In this document: one piece after another, positions 44,753 through 52,062 of the stretch
How positions within the stretch are numbered: position 1 is the stretch's first letter
Layout: the number at the start of each line of letters is the position of its first letter
NCBI GenBank assembly: GCA_025923195.1
Contig: JAICGJ010000003.1
Location: 1 to 64,000, forward strand
DNA: 64,000 nucleotides
Reading direction: 5' to 3'
Source: Chryseolinea sp.
Lineage (GTDB): Bacteria; Bacteroidota; Bacteroidia; Cytophagales; Cyclobacteriaceae
Position numbers and translations under genes: made by a program
The notes under the pieces: generated by a model
Told to the model about the DNA's origin: nothing
What the model saw: only the letters and a program-made list of their open reading frames with translations
The model's database searches: none

Positions 44753-45926
44753 AATAGCTCAGCCACCATTTGCTTCGTTGTTCAATCTTATATCGATCAT
44801 ACCATTTACACAACGGATAAAGTATGACAACAACTCCTATCCATACGACGTAGACAACCCATAGGCTAAATCCGTACCCGGCGAGGTTCGGCGAGTTAGT
44901 GACCCAGGTATCGAAGACCATGTCTGAGGCATCGTACCCAGTCAGCATAGCCGCAACCAATGCGAGCAGGTGAATCAGATACAAATGAAGCAAGTAGTAA
45001 AACATGGGCACCCGTCCGAGTATTTTAACTCTCTGGGCAGCCGTTCCAAAATAATTCTCAGAAATAGCCAGGAATAAAATCGCCGGACCCAATGTTACCA
45101 ACAGGTATAGCAATGAGGGTGGATACTTTGTAACATTCAAGAAAGACAACACCGTAAACACAGGACTGGGCTGAACCGACCAGTGATTAGGGTCACCATA
45201 ACCGTTGATAAATCTTATCACTACAAACAGGGCAACTAAGCCGAAACCAACATAAAGCAGCATTTGTTTGCGTGATTCCCGACTGTAGGAACTTTGATAG
45301 AAGAAACCGAAGCAATATCCTAATAACATCACGCCGACCCAGGGCACAAGCGGATAGGCAATGAATAGAAAAAAGTCTTGTGACAAAGAAAATCCCTGGA
45401 ATTGGTGGACCATCGACCATAAGATCGCGCTTGCACCATCCCCCTCGATGCGGAAACCATCAAGCAGGTTGTGTCCAACAACCATTAACAGACCGATCGC
45501 CAAAGTTATCTTAAAAGGCAAGTGAATTGCACCGGCCAATATGATCATGCCAATACCAAGTGCCCATATAACGAAGAGGGTTATAAGAGAAAAGTGAAAA
45601 TTGAAAAACCAGGCAAAGTTTACGATGGTCAATTCCAGAAAAACCAACCAGAGGCCACGCTTAAGCAAAAAGCCCGACAGGTCCTTTTTACTTCTCCTCA
45701 GTCCTATGAGAAATGCAGAGGTCCCGGCAAGGAAAATAAAAACAGGCGCACAAAAGTGAGTTACCCATCTTGTAAAGAACAGTATGACACTGGTTTTTGA
45801 CATATCCGTGGGGTCATACAGAAAGGCATCGGCATGGAAATAGTCTCGCACATGATCCAATGCCATAACAATCATAACAATACCACGCAACAGATCGATT
45901 GATTCTATTCGGGCAGACTTCGTCAT
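44748..45926 (-). CDS. DUF1624 / heparan-glucosaminide N-acetyltransferase-like membrane protein
   Basis: A 392-residue polytopic protein with about ten membrane helices. ESIDLLRGIVMIVMALDHVR is the signature first helix of the family, followed by APVFIFLAGTSAFLIGLRRS and ending with a last helix and RYKIEQRSKWWLSYL. The conserved His in ALDHVRD corresponds to the proposed acetyl-carrying region of eukaryotic HGSNAT; these proteins may transfer acetyl groups across the membrane to periplasmic sugars. The exact acceptor is unknown. The protein terminates inside the repeat shared with aspS. Confidence 0.85.
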   Translation of the reverse strand: MTKSARIESIDLLRGIVMIVMALDHVRDYFHADAFLYDPTDMSKTSVILFFTRWVTHFCAPVFIFLAGTSAFLIGLRRSKKDLSGFLLKRGLWLVFLELTIVNFAWFFNFHFSLITLFVIWALGIGMIILAGAIHLPFKITLAIGLLMVVGHNLLDGFRIEGDGASAILWSMVHQFQGFSLSQDFFLFIAYPLVPWVGVMLLGYCFGFFYQSSYSRESRKQMLLYVGFGLVALFVVIRFINGYGDPNHWSVQPSPVFTVLSFLNVTKYPPSLLYLLVTLGPAILFLAISENYFGTAAQRVKILGRVPMFYYLLHLYLIHLLALVAAMLTGYDASDMVFDTWVTNSPNLAGYGFSLWVVYVVWIGVVVILYPLCKWYDRYKIEQRSKWWLSYL

Positions 45927-46024
45927 AAAACGGTTAATACGATTGGAGTAGCACGAGAGTTATCAAAATATTGAAAAATTCTGTCGTAATTTTCGCAATA
46001 CCGCTCGTTCTTCATTTCCAAAAA

Positions 46025-46861
46025 TTATTGCAAAAGTTTTTCAGGGATGCCGGAGATGCCTTCAATGACAATATTCCGATAGAAAACCTCGGCACCTTCA
46101 GATTGAATTTGGATTTTTCCCTTTCTTAATGGGGAGATATTTGGGCCATCAGGCTGACTTAAGTTGTACAGGGCCATTACGACTTTGTCATTGACGACAT
46201 GAACGCTGCTATCACCGTAGCAATACAGGTCAATTGTATTCCATTCCCCGGAAGGATTTTCTCCGTCACCACGCTTGACGCAGTTTCTCCCATTAGGACC
46301 TTTGTCGCGAAAAGTCAGCAGTTCAGCACCCGCTGTGTATACAAATCTCTGGCCCTGCTTTGCCGCTGGAACATCTGCAAATGCGCCGCCGCATCCCCAA
46401 TAATCCCCACAGTCGCCCTCCTGAATCTGGAATTCCTGAGATCGCATCCAAAACAACCAGTCGGCCGCATGAGGCCCGACGGCGTGGTACAAAATGCCAC
46501 TATCGCGTTTCGCATTTCGTTTCGGGTCCCATTTTAATTGCCCCCATTTAAATTCCAGTCGCAAATGATAGTTGCTAAACTCCTGCTGGGTTGAAAGCCC
46601 GCCAAAGTTCTCTCCCGATATGCGGATTGCAGGCTGTTCATCTTGTTTTACGACCGAAAAAACGTTGTTTGGATCTTTATTGAGTCCAATTGGCTCGCCA
46701 CCAAAGTCCTTCTTCGCCGAATCATAAATTGGTCCAATGTAGACGTCCCAGCCTTTCAAATCCTTTCCGTTGAATAGTGATTTCAACTTAATCGGTGCAT
46801 GGCTTAAGGTTACCCCTGTCAGGAGCGCAACGGAGACGAGTACGTAACGAATTTTGTACAT
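46025..46861 (-). CDS. DUF1080 (3-keto-disaccharide hydrolase-like) secreted protein
   Basis: Start taken at MYKIRYVLVSVALLTGVTLS (46861), which begins with a signal peptide (278 residues); the track start at 46960 adds a poor leader. The mature protein is the concanavalin-like DUF1080 fold with the hallmark LKSLFNGKDLKGWDVYIGP, then FKWGQLKWDPKRNAKRDSGI, FWMRSQEFQIQEGDCGDYWG and a C-terminal GKIQIQSEGAEVFYRNIVIE. Related proteins hydrolyse 3-keto-glycosides produced by periplasmic oxidoreductases and often travel with haem-dehydrogenase genes. Here the only such gene in the window is 40 kb away. Divergent from the MFS exporter. Confidence 0.88.
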   Translation of the reverse strand: MYKIRYVLVSVALLTGVTLSHAPIKLKSLFNGKDLKGWDVYIGPIYDSAKKDFGGEPIGLNKDPNNVFSVVKQDEQPAIRISGENFGGLSTQQEFSNYHLRLEFKWGQLKWDPKRNAKRDSGILYHAVGPHAADWLFWMRSQEFQIQEGDCGDYWGCGGAFADVPAAKQGQRFVYTAGAELLTFRDKGPNGRNCVKRGDGENPSGEWNTIDLYCYGDSSVHVVNDKVVMALYNLSQPDGPNISPLRKGKIQIQSEGAEVFYRNIVIEGISGIPEKLLQ

Positions 46862-47389
46862 TCTCAATATTAAACTATTCCAATTTAAGTCTTTTAAGAT
46901 TATGATAAAATTGAGAAAGTTCTGCGTCAAATCGATAACTGATTCTCCTGGAATTGTCATTCGCTTTCGCGCGTTGTATCAGCTGGTTAGATGCACTTTC
47001 CGTAAAGGGTATGCGACCTGGTCCCAAAAATTTGCTCTGCGCGAAAAATTTGTTCTGGGTGATAAAATCATGAGTCGAACCCTGAGGCTAGTGCTCAGGG
47101 CATCGAAACCATAAGGATAATTGGTAGCATATCAGAGATCTATGACACTAACAAAGCAACGTTGTAACTATTTTCGACGTACTTGTGTTAAGGACGAATA
47201 TTTCCTCACGCTTGTAAATAAAACAGGAGGAAATCTTCGTTCTGAAAAGGCGGATCTTGAATTGGAATTGGACCCCAATGATACTGACAATCCATTACGA
47301 ATTGAGCCCAACAATATACGCCAAATGTGGTGATCACTTGCTTGGCATCGACCTAGGAGCGCAAAGAATTTTCACGTTAACTTACTCAG
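46862..47389. other. Intergenic region with direct repeat and hairpin
   Basis: 528 bp between DUF1080 and the MFS gene. It contains a direct repeat AAAAATTTGCTCTG / AAAAATTTGTTCTG (47026-47039, 47044-47057; 18 bp period) and the hairpin CCCTGAG-GCTAGTG-CTCAGGG (47080-47100). Beyond these and a weak small ORF at 47142 nothing is recognisable. Track ORF 46854..47114 overlaps the DUF1080 start region and looks non-coding. Confidence 0.5.
47142..47333 (+). CDS. Possible small protein, unknown
   Basis: A 63-residue ORF from ATG 47142 (the track uses a TTG at 47121) in the leader of the MFS exporter, ending 56 bp before its start. It is charged, with KADLELELDPNDTDNPLRIE in the second half. No domain is recognised, there is no signal or membrane segment, and composition does not exclude a chance ORF. 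It might be a real small protein or a regulatory leader peptide; I cannot decide. Confidence 0.25.
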   Translation: MTLTKQRCNYFRRTCVKDEYFLTLVNKTGGNLRSEKADLELELDPNDTDNPLRIEPNNIRQMW

Positions 47390-48628
47390 ATGCGAATAAA
47401 GACTTTTAGTAGATACGAAATTTTTATTATCGCAGTCCTTACCATTTTGCAGTTTACGGTGATTCTTGATTTTATGGTGTTATCGCCACTGGGCGCCATC
47501 CTACTTCCTGAGTTATCCATTAATCCCTCACAATTCGGAATGGTTGTATCGGCGTATGCTTTTAGCGCAGGTGCATCCGGTCTACTTGCTGCAGGCTTCG
47601 CAGATAAATTTGATAGAAAGAAACTTCTGCTGTTCTTTTACGGAGGCTTTATTATTGGTACAACGCTCTGCGCACTTGCCCCCGACTATCACGACTTGCT
47701 TTTAGCACGCATTATCACTGGCGTCTTCGGTGGAGTCCTCAGTTCAATAAGTTTTGCTATCATTACCGATATTTTCAAACTCGAAGTCAGGGGACGGGTT
47801 ATGGGTTTTGTACAGATGGCTTTTGCATCAAGTCAAGTGTTGGGCATACCCATAGGGTTGTATTTCGCGGACGCGTATGGCTGGCATTCGCCTTTCTTTA
47901 TGATCGTTGGCATCAGTATCATCGTTGGAATACTGATTATCCTTTTCATGAAGCCAATTGACAGCCATCTGAATATACCGTCCACGAAGAACCCGGTTCG
48001 ACACCTGATGAACACGATCTCCCGTTCAACCTACCTGAAAGGTTTTGCGGCAACGACCTTGCTGGCAACGGGTGGTTTTATGCTCATGCCCTTTGCCCGC
48101 GCCTTTAGTGTTAACAATTTGAACATAACCATGAAGCAGCTGCCGCTCTTGTACATGGTTACTGGTATTTTTTCGATGGTCACGGGACCGTTGATCGGTA
48201 AATTCAGCGATCAGGTTGGTAAATACAATATTTTCGTTGTCGGTTCAATCATAACGATGATGGTAGTGCCCATATATTGCAACTTAGGTGTTACTCCATT
48301 CTGGTTAGTGCTGGTGCTAAACATTATTATGTTTGCAGGAGTGGCCTCGCGCATAATATCGTCTTCGGCGCTGCTTACCGCAGTACCGGTTCCGCAGGAT
48401 CGTGGTGCATTTATGAGCATTAACTCGTCCGTTCAGCAAATATCCGGAGGCTTTGCAACCTTCATTGCCGGCCTTATCGTAGCGCAAACTCCCGAAGGAA
48501 AATTGATAAACTATGATACACTTGGATACGTAGTAGTTGGGGCGATGATAATTACCATTATCATGATGTACTCCATTCACGTATATGTCGAAAAAATTTC
48601 AAAGCAGAAGGTAGTTGTTCAGCCTTGA
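47390..48628 (+). CDS. MFS transporter, DHA1 drug/sugar exporter type
   Basis: A 412-residue major facilitator with twelve hydrophobic segments in two halves. The motif-A-like loop is LAAGFADKFDRKKLLLFFYG between helices 2 and 3, and a second half equivalent is MVTGPLIGKFSDQVGKYNIF. The opening FTVILDFMVLSPLGAILLPE is typical of DHA1/AraJ-like efflux proteins. Exports drugs, sugars or metabolites with proton exchange; substrate not predictable. Converges with a 52-residue zinc-ribbon gene 6 bp downstream. Confidence 0.9.
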   Translation: MRIKTFSRYEIFIIAVLTILQFTVILDFMVLSPLGAILLPELSINPSQFGMVVSAYAFSAGASGLLAAGFADKFDRKKLLLFFYGGFIIGTTLCALAPDYHDLLLARIITGVFGGVLSSISFAIITDIFKLEVRGRVMGFVQMAFASSQVLGIPIGLYFADAYGWHSPFFMIVGISIIVGILIILFMKPIDSHLNIPSTKNPVRHLMNTISRSTYLKGFAATTLLATGGFMLMPFARAFSVNNLNITMKQLPLLYMVTGIFSMVTGPLIGKFSDQVGKYNIFVVGSIITMMVVPIYCNLGVTPFWLVLVLNIIMFAGVASRIISSSALLTAVPVPQDRGAFMSINSSVQQISGGFATFIAGLIVAQTPEGKLINYDTLGYVVVGAMIITIIMMYSIHVYVEKISKQKVVVQP

Positions 48629-48634
48629 TCGTGA

Positions 48635-48793
48635 TCAGAAAAAAAGCAGATAAATAAAGAACAGCAAGACAAGCGCAAGGGCTATCCATTTTAGCGCGGT
48701 TGGCTGTTCCCCAAATTGATAATTGCATACAGGACAAATTTTACTCCTTGCGTCGATCTCCATGGCGCAAGAAGGGCATTCTTTGGTTTTCAT
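48635..48793 (-). CDS. 52-residue zinc-ribbon membrane protein (missed by the ORF track)
   Basis: Translating the minus strand from ATG 48793 gives a 52-residue protein starting MKTKECPSCAMEIDARSKIC. It has a four-cysteine zinc ribbon (CPSC ... CPVC, spacing typical of the double-knuckle ribbons seen in DUF-type sensors) and then one hydrophobic helix rich in Leu/Ile/Phe at the C-terminus. It is too short for the ORF track cut-off. The composition (paired CxxC, then a clean transmembrane helix) is unlikely by chance. Such miniproteins are common in Bacteroidota as annotated zinc-ribbon-domain membrane proteins of unknown role. It is convergent with the MFS gene. Confidence 0.8.
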   Translation of the reverse strand: MKTKECPSCAMEIDARSKICPVCNYQFGEQPTALKWIALALVLLFFIYLLFF

Positions 48794-48887
48794 TAGCGAA
48801 AGTTAACGCCTTAATTTTATTGGGAACAGTAGACTTGAACAACTCGCAGAAGTAAGGGTTAACTTTATAAACCAAAAAAAGTCGTTT

Positions 48888-49112
48888 ATGAGTCAGGCAT
48901 TTATGCGGGAAGGTGATGATCAATGGCTGAGTGATATTGGTCCCTCGGTCAAGGCACTGAGTTTTTTTTTAACGCGTGAAAACAACGGAATCGAGGTCTA
49001 CGAGCTAAAAACCGTCATCGATTCCCACGGAAATGAAATGCACGTGATGAGCAACGGCTTGTCGTACAAAAAGGACGAGCATGGCAAGTGGGAGATTGCG
49101 GAACTGTCTTAA
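48888..49112 (+). CDS. Small conserved-looking hypothetical protein
   Basis: A 74-residue cytosolic protein, MSQAFMREGDDQWLSDIGPS, with a possible three-strand beta pattern in the second half (GIEVYELKTVIDSHGNEMHV; NGLSYKKDEHGKWEIAEL). It has an ATG start, a sensible codon pattern and no overlap with other genes. No family is recognised. It stands alone between the zinc-ribbon miniprotein and the DUF2911 gene. Confidence 0.65.
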   Translation: MSQAFMREGDDQWLSDIGPSVKALSFFLTRENNGIEVYELKTVIDSHGNEMHVMSNGLSYKKDEHGKWEIAELS

Positions 49113-49272
49113 TCGCACCCAACAGGTCAAAGTTGTGTAGTGATTTTTTACAACTTCCCCCATCGATCGTGTAAAGATGCTGGTAAATATCCCACGAATT
49201 GCGGGAGAATAATTATTACGCAGGGCTGTAGATTTAGATTTTTCTATCAGAAACATCATTAACCTAAGCCAT

Positions 49273-50355
49273 ATGAAAACAAATCTGACCCGCGTTTGCA
49301 TTGCTATTGCATTTGTAATTCTCTGCCAATCCTTGATCGCGCAAAACGTTACCACTCCGCGCCCTAGCCTAGCTGCCGAAGTCTCTCAAACCGTAGGCAT
49401 ATCAAAGGTGACCGTCAAATATTCCAGGCCAGCAGTAAACGAAAGAGAGGTATGGGGCGCTCTTGTGCCTTACGGGTGGAATGTTCAGGCGTTTGGTACC
49501 AAACATGAAGCACCATGGCGAGCCGGAGCAAATGAAAACACGGTAATTGAGCTTTCGCATGTTGCCAAGGTCCAAGATAAGGATGTTCCAGCCGGCTCCT
49601 ACGGTCTTTTTTTCGTGATCAATAAGGATAACACCGGTGAAGTCATATTATCCAAAGATTATAGATCATGGGGAAATTTCGCCTATGATCCGCAACGTGA
49701 CCAAATGCGTGCGCCAATCACCATACGCGACGGTGCCTTTACCGAACTGCTGACATTTGACTTCTTATCGGCGGACAAAAACTCCACCGAACTGGTGTTG
49801 AGCTGGGAGAAAAAGCAGTTTCCTGTTACAATCGCATTTGCTATGGATGAAATCGTCATGACCAATGCGGCAGAGGAGTTAAAGGGTGCCAAGGGATTCG
49901 ACTGGAAAGCGAATTCAAGCGCCGCCAATTATTCGCTGGTGAATAAAGTAAACATGGAGCAAGGAATGGTGTGGATCGATCGCGCCGTGAGCCAATCCAG
50001 GAATTTCACCACATTGAATATCAAGTCAGGCTTGTTGAATGAAATGGGAAAAACAGCAGAAGCAGAGAAAACAAAAAAAGAAGCATTAGCGCTGGCAACG
50101 GAAGTTGAACTTAACAATTATGGATATGAACTATTGGGGCTTAAGCAACACGATAAGGCTATTGAAATCCTAAAGATGGCCACTGAACGCTACCCGAAAA
50201 GCCCCAACGCCTGGGATAGCCTGGGAGAAGCCTACGCATTGAAAGGCGATACGAAAAATGCAATTGCGAACTTCAAGAAGTCGCTGTCTATGAACCCTCC
50301 GGAAAATGTCAGGGCTAATTCGGAAAAATATCTCAAGCAATTCGGTGCCCTGTAG
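49273..50355 (+). CDS. Exported DUF2911 protein with C-terminal TPR repeats
   Basis: A 360-residue secreted or periplasmic protein. The signal peptide ends at LIAQ. The DUF2911 domain is recognised from TVGISKVTVKYSRPAVNERE, WGALVPYGWNVQAFGTKHEA, PWRAGANENTVIELS and PAGSYGLFFVINKDN, the standard run of this Bacteroidota family. A helical C-terminus of about 120 residues contains TPR-like repeats (YELLGLKQHDKAIEILKMAT; NAWDSLGEAYALKGDTKNAI). Function of DUF2911 is unknown; TPRs suggest a protein partner. Followed by a terminator, so single-gene transcript. Confidence 0.9.
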   Translation: MKTNLTRVCIAIAFVILCQSLIAQNVTTPRPSLAAEVSQTVGISKVTVKYSRPAVNEREVWGALVPYGWNVQAFGTKHEAPWRAGANENTVIELSHVAKVQDKDVPAGSYGLFFVINKDNTGEVILSKDYRSWGNFAYDPQRDQMRAPITIRDGAFTELLTFDFLSADKNSTELVLSWEKKQFPVTIAFAMDEIVMTNAAEELKGAKGFDWKANSSAANYSLVNKVNMEQGMVWIDRAVSQSRNFTTLNIKSGLLNEMGKTAEAEKTKKEALALATEVELNNYGYELLGLKQHDKAIEILKMATERYPKSPNAWDSLGEAYALKGDTKNAIANFKKSLSMNPPENVRANSEKYLKQFGAL

Positions 50356-50435
50356 TCTGAGCCAGAAAATTTTCGGCCTCGGAAAAAATATCAAAATTCC
50401 GCCTTCTAAAACCAAGGGGATCAGCCTGTTATGAT

Positions 50436-50466
50436 AAAAGTACTCCTCCGTTGGGGAGTACTTTTT
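50436..50466 (+). terminator. Rho-independent terminator after the DUF2911 gene
   Basis: 11-bp perfect stem AAAAGTACTCC / GGAGTACTTTT around the loop TCCGTTGG, continuing into TTTTATTTT. It separates the DUF2911 gene from the FKBP gene. Confidence 0.92.
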
Positions 50467-50503
50467 ATTTTCCTTTTCTTTGTGCCCAAATAAAAAATCG
50501 GAC

Positions 50504-51235
50504 ATGAGATTGATAGTGGTTGTTATTGCCTTGTTGGCTAGCTTTCCCCTTTTTTCACAGTCAAAAAAGGAATTGATCGCTGAAATTGATGCCTTAAAGG
50601 CACAGATTGCTGAATTAAAAAAACCAAAGGAAGCGGATACAAGCGATGTCCATAAAAAAGCAAGCTACGGACTTGGAGTTATCGTTGCTTCCAACCTGAA
50701 AATGCAAGGCGGTGATTCAATTGACATCGAGACCTTGAACATTGCCATGAGGGACACCTATCTTGGCAAGCCACTTATTATGGATAAGGAAAAGAGCTCT
50801 GTGGTCGTGCAGGAGTATATGGAAAAGGCAATGGAAAGACGAGCGGCTAAGGTCCAGGAGGAAAGCAAAGTCTTTTTAGAATCCAATAAGACTAAGGAAG
50901 GTGTGCAAAGCACGGCCAGTGGCTTACAATACAAAGTATTATCATCCGGCAGCGGAAAGGCCCCAGCAGCGACTGACCGCGTTACCGTAAACTATACAGG
51001 AAAGTTGGTTGACGGAACTGTATTTGATAGTTCCGCTTCCCGGAATGAGCCAGCAACATTTGTAGTGAACCAGGTAATACCTGGATGGACTGAAGCCTTA
51101 CAGCTCATGCACGAGGGCGACAAGTGGCTGTTATTCATACCAAGTAGCCTCGCCTATGGAGAGCAAGGCGCTGGAGGCCAAATTCCTCCACACGCCACCC
51201 TAATTTTCGAAGTGGAGCTGTTGAAGGTAAATTAG
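50504..51235 (+). CDS. FKBP-type peptidyl-prolyl cis-trans isomerase, exported
   Basis: Start at ATG 50504 (MRLIVVVIALLASFPLFSQS) rather than track 50480, giving a clean signal peptide and 243 residues. A short coiled coil (KKELIAEIDALKAQIAELKK) precedes the FKBP_N dimerisation region (YGLGVIVASNLKMQGGDSID; helical linker with MEKAMERRAAKVQEESKVFL). The C-terminal FKBP domain has DRVTVNYTGKLVDGTVFDSS, VIPGWTEALQLMHEGDKWLL and IPSSLAYGEQGAGGQIPPHA, the intact active-site set of Mip/FkpA proteins. It acts as a periplasmic prolyl isomerase and chaperone. Confidence 0.95.
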   Translation: MRLIVVVIALLASFPLFSQSKKELIAEIDALKAQIAELKKPKEADTSDVHKKASYGLGVIVASNLKMQGGDSIDIETLNIAMRDTYLGKPLIMDKEKSSVVVQEYMEKAMERRAAKVQEESKVFLESNKTKEGVQSTASGLQYKVLSSGSGKAPAATDRVTVNYTGKLVDGTVFDSSASRNEPATFVVNQVIPGWTEALQLMHEGDKWLLFIPSSLAYGEQGAGGQIPPHATLIFEVELLKVN

Positions 51236-51243
51236 CAGGCCTG

Positions 51244-51948
51244 TTACGTGGTGAGCCACTTGACAAATTTGCCCCACCATGTTTTTGGCGGCGGTTCCAG
51301 TTCTGCGGCCGAAAGCTCCTCTGTTTCCTCTCTGAGAACTCTCGCTGCTTTTGTCGGTTGGTGAGCCTTTACTTTCCGGAGATAGTTTTGGGTGCGTCTT
51401 TCTTTCTGCTGTCTTAGCTCCTCCTCTCTTTTCTTTTTAGCCTCAACTGCTTCCCGTTCGCGTTGAAGTGCGATAGGATTCTTCGTTGGCCGTTTATCCC
51501 TTTTGACTGTTTGATTGCGATTCTCCATCTCTTGCTCCTTAAGAGAATCGGATTCACTCTTCTCCAGGGGTTTGCAAGGTTCCTTTTTTTTGATCTCAGG
51601 AAGCTCAATTTTCCCGAGGACTTTTAACCCGGACAGTTCTATTTTGGGAGCCTTTATAACTTCGTTCTGTTCGATAAATGTTGCATCGTGTGCCATTTCC
51701 AAAGAGTCTGCGGCCACCTGCGATACCGTTGTGTTTAGATTATCAGGAAAGGTGTTCGTGGTCTCAATCGTATCGACGTCGTCCTGAAAGAAAGAAGTTG
51801 GTGAAAAATGCCGCATCACCAAAGCAACATAATCTGCTTCCAATCTGGCATTCGTACTGTTATCAATTGATATTCTATTGTTAGCCAGAAAATTGATGAT
51901 CTCAAGTGGTGTAACCTCTAGCTTTCTTGCAAGTTGCCCAAGCCTCAT
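51244..51948 (-). CDS. Orphan IF-2 N-terminal-domain-like protein
   Basis: A 234-residue protein; start chosen at MRLGQLARKLEVTPLEIINF (51948). The first about 50 residues match the IF2_N helical domain found at the N-terminus of translation initiation factor IF-2 (LARKL.V.P.EI..FL), but no GTPase follows. The rest is disordered and charged: an acidic middle, then a Lys/Arg/Glu/Gln-rich region (EREAVEAKKKREEELRQQKE) and a C-terminal WWGKFVKWLTT, an amphipathic tryptophan-rich helix that could bind membrane. Stand-alone IF2_N proteins of this type occur in other cytophagaleans in my recollection; the role is unknown. Convergent with FKBP, 8 bp apart. Confidence 0.78.
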   Translation of the reverse strand: MRLGQLARKLEVTPLEIINFLANNRISIDNSTNARLEADYVALVMRHFSPTSFFQDDVDTIETTNTFPDNLNTTVSQVAADSLEMAHDATFIEQNEVIKAPKIELSGLKVLGKIELPEIKKKEPCKPLEKSESDSLKEQEMENRNQTVKRDKRPTKNPIALQREREAVEAKKKREEELRQQKERRTQNYLRKVKAHQPTKAARVLREETEELSAAELEPPPKTWWGKFVKWLTT

Positions 51949-52062
51949 AGCTTTTATTGGATTCAATTATCAAAAATTGCCACAAATATAAGGCTGATGA
52001 ATGCGATTACAAAAAATAGAGGGCGTGAATGACAAAGTGGGCGAGTCACCCGCAAGAATTGC

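Noticed and set aside
44581-44769. 62-residue minus ORF with repeated SEKLK units
   Set aside because: It is only the translation of the low-complexity repeat between aspS and the DUF1624 gene.
47075-47105. tRNA-like GTCGAACCC followed by a hairpin
   Set aside because: The hairpin CCCTGAG/CTCAGGG follows rather than encloses the T-loop-like sequence, and no cloverleaf, anticodon arm or acceptor stem can be built around it.
46854-47114. 86-residue plus-strand ORF at the DUF1080 start
   Set aside because: Overlaps the divergent DUF1080 start and covers a direct repeat and a hairpin; basic composition without any domain.
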